A DNA stretch of 64,000 nt from Candidula unifasciata (Eukaryota; Mollusca; Gastropoda; Stylommatophora; Geomitridae). Where the stretch lies: the NCBI GenBank assembly GCA_905116865.2, contig CAJHNH020006035.1:146946-210945 (forward strand), read 5' to 3'. The translations under genes were made by a program, and so were the position numbers. Under the pieces are notes generated by a model. It did no database searches. It was not told the DNA's origin and saw only the letters and a program-made list of their open reading frames with translations. This document shows positions 61,706-64,000 of the stretch, in pieces. Position 1 is the stretch's first letter, and every line of letters begins with the position of its first letter.

Positions 61706-64000
61706 TAAATTATGATGCTCAGCTGATCAGTCGATTGCCCTTTCTACAGGGAAGGTTGGCTACAACCGATCTCTAAAACACTGTTTTTAATCATGAGTGT
61801 ACTCTCTCAGACGGCTGTTTGTTCAGCTCTTTTTATTATCCTCCCACTTCTATCGCTGTCTGCCTCTTGCTTCAGAAGACAAGAAAAATAGTCACGATAT
61901 AAATTAAATGTTTACGTAATATGCTAGGTGTAACGAGGAAAGATCGACCTAGTAATGATGATATCCGGAGAAGAGTCGGCACAGAACCTTATAGGTAGAC
62001 AACAAATCAAATGGTTTGACCGTGTAATAAAACTGGCAGCAGACAGGGCCCCACAGAGATCAATGTTATAATTATTGTAATAATTAATTTAGGAAACTTT
62101 TTTTAAAGTAGAAATGAAAGAAGTCGTGTACTTACGGTGAGCGATAGGTCATTCTCAAGAGATCTATTCTTAATAAAGTTTCTTTGTTCCTTCTTTCTTT
62201 TATTTATTCGTTCATTTCTTCTTTTGTCCTTTCGTTAATTCGTCAATTGGTTCTTTTATTTCTTTGTTCGTTTCTTCATTTATTCTTTTATTGTGATCCC
62301 CTTCCTTCATTAGTTGTTTCTTCATCTCGTTTTTTTTTTTTTTTTTCATTAGCTCCTTTTGTTTTTCGTCATTTCGTTCAGCTTATTTGTTCCGTTGTTC
62401 GTCAATTCATGTGTACTTCCTTTGTTCCTTCCTTCTTTCACGTCTTTATTCGTTTGTTCATGCCCTCGTTTGTCTTATCGTTCATTAATTCATTTGTAAA
62501 TGTTCCGTTCTTTTGTTTGTACTTTCATTTGTTCTTAAATTCACTTTGTTCATCGGTTGCCACAATGACACTGACGGGTTCTGTTAACCCTGTATGCTCA
62601 CACCGTCGGTATGCTGTGTTTATTTGCTGTCATGCCAGGTCATGAAGTCAGTGACAAGTCGCGTGTCCCGATGTCGCTTGTATGATTTCCCAGTTATCAC
62701 TGCTACAGTTATCTTCCCCTTCTCTTCCACAGATTTTATACGTACAATAGGCCGTCTCCTCGACTAAAAGATGGCCCCGAAAAAGGTGGTAGTGGCGGGA
62801 GGGTTGGGGGGGGGGGGGGGGGTTGCTGTTTCTTCACAACCACACTAAATACAGCCTTTTTGAAAAACCTGGTGAGGATTACACGAATGTTTAGTTTCTT
62901 CATCTGCGTTGTTCATTCAATATCTGTGTTGTGCTCACAATTTGTATTGTTGGAGCAAATGAACCAGGCAGCAAATAAAATACCTTTTCGGCTTTGATCT
63001 CGAGATGTCAACATTTGTCTTCCCGATCAACCAATTTACTCTCGCTGCACAACTCTACCGCTACAAGCGGATCAGAGGGAAGAACAACGACGACTGTAGC
63101 CGATGTCCACCGTTCAAATATTGACCGGGGCGTCATATTTTACAGACAGGCCACTGAGGAGATCAAAAGAGACAGGAAATAATCAACAATCGATGCACAC
63201 CCTGCATATCAGCTCACCTCTATAGCGCGTGCCACGCAAATCTTAACGGAAAGTAATTCTGGAGTAGGATTGGTTGGTTCTGCTACAGGCGATACTGTAG
63301 CTCATCCGAAGTTTTCATCAGTGGGCGGTGCCAGACCCGAGTTCCACAAGTTCTGGAATGACAGTTTCGAGGTGGTAGCGAGGCTGTGGTATTGGAAGGA
63401 TGCGATGTTTCAAGCCCGCCCCAGAGATAGAAACGTCAAGCATGAAGGAGTAACATTATGCAAAAGTTCTTACTGAGTCCCAACACCGCTAGACTTTCGG
63501 TTTTCACAACACCTTGCGAAGCATAGCCGTACCGCCATAACAGAAATGAGTTGCGTTGATTTTATGTATCAGTTTTATTCACCTTATTTCTCTTATAAGA
63601 CTCCGGCTGAGGACACACAGGTAAGCGGATTAGATAAGCGAAAACGTAATCACAGAAATAGACAACTTGCAAACATAAATTAAGTGCTATTTAATTGTAA
63701 TCTGCTCGGAATCTTCAGGGGATTAAAGAAACCAGCGGATAACCGCTAGATGCCTGCAACGACAGGATCAGACGTAGTAATTCTTCCAAAGAAGTGGCGG
63801 GGACAGGAACATACCGTACCGGGTGTGGGGAAAATTTCTGGAGATCCAAGAATGGTTTAGGACTTTCTAAAATGAAAGGGGTTTTAGCTAGAGGTAAGCC
63901 AAGAATTCCTTTCCTGCCATTCAAGTAAATATACTGATAAAGTGGAAGAAAATGTGCGTGGGTACTTTAAAAAGTGATCGTTTCCTTTACGTGCTCCGTG
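61706..64000. other. Right end of the window, no recognised gene
   Basis: 62170-62570 is a degenerate pyrimidine repeat built from ttcgttcatttctt-like words; its 153-aa ORF is a product of that repeat. G run at 62806-62822. ORFs at 62994, 63270 and 63715 are short and without domain similarity I can see. Confidence 0.5.

Noticed and set aside
62184..62645. 153-aa hydrophobic ORF as a membrane protein
   Set aside because: Arises from a degenerate TTC/TTG simple repeat; no segment outside the repeat resembles a known family.

Overview
This is a eukaryotic window with no bacterial or phage features. It holds one complete multi-exon gene, the first coding exon of a second gene, and a dense, nested load of repeats. 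The animal is most likely a mollusc, probably a gastropod. That is inferred from the intron-rich gene structure together with BovB/RTE-like LINEs, an I-clade (nimbus/Nimb-like) LINE with an RNase H domain, several tRNA-derived SINEs and SPIN-like hAT elements. No database search was possible.

Genes. At the left edge, on the minus strand, lies the N-terminus of a PAXBP1/GCFC2-type protein (ATG at 203). Facing it on the plus strand is an HTATSF1 (Tat-SF1/Cus2 family) orthologue. It has seven coding exons (2838-3005, 5407-5911, 9622-9824, 12113-12282, 13069-13165, 39398-39487, 43515-43859). All splice sites are GT/AG, and the spliced frame is open for 525 codons plus a TGA stop. RRM1 lies in exons 3-4. 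The second RRM, a U2AF-homology motif (UHM), is split over exons 5-7 around a 26.2-kb intron. Both neighbours belong to families linked to pre-mRNA splicing, in a head-to-head arrangement with about 2.6 kb between the start codons.

Repeats by region. 0.96-1.86 kb: a foldback element whose arms end in telomere-like TTAGGG variants. 3.1-4.4 kb: a decayed hAT transposon with a nested RTE fragment. 6.6-9.5 kb: a 1,434-bp, nearly identical tandem duplication inside intron 2. 11-13 kb: an old repeat carrying two SINEs, then a full-length SINE with perfect target-site duplications (TSDs). 13.2-39.4 kb (intron 5): SINEs, SPIN-like elements, a 30-bp minisatellite split by a 2.5-kb RTE LINE, a young RNase H LINE tail with a perfect 13-bp TSD, further LINE tails and an inverted-repeat pair. 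43.86-44.95 kb: a decayed 37-bp minisatellite starting at the HTATSF1 stop codon. 46.9-48.5 and 51.45-55.3 kb: two minus-strand nimbus-like LINEs, one with a 64-bp minisatellite grown from its own RNase H segment, the other with most of EN-RT-RNase H. 56-64 kb: more SPIN-like, SINE and LINE fragments, then about 2.3 kb where I recognise only simple sequence.

I found no clear evidence of a new multi-gene system. The most unusual structures are the telomere-repeat foldback element, the minisatellite that supplies the HTATSF1 stop codon, the RNase H-derived minisatellite and the SPIN-like hAT copies.
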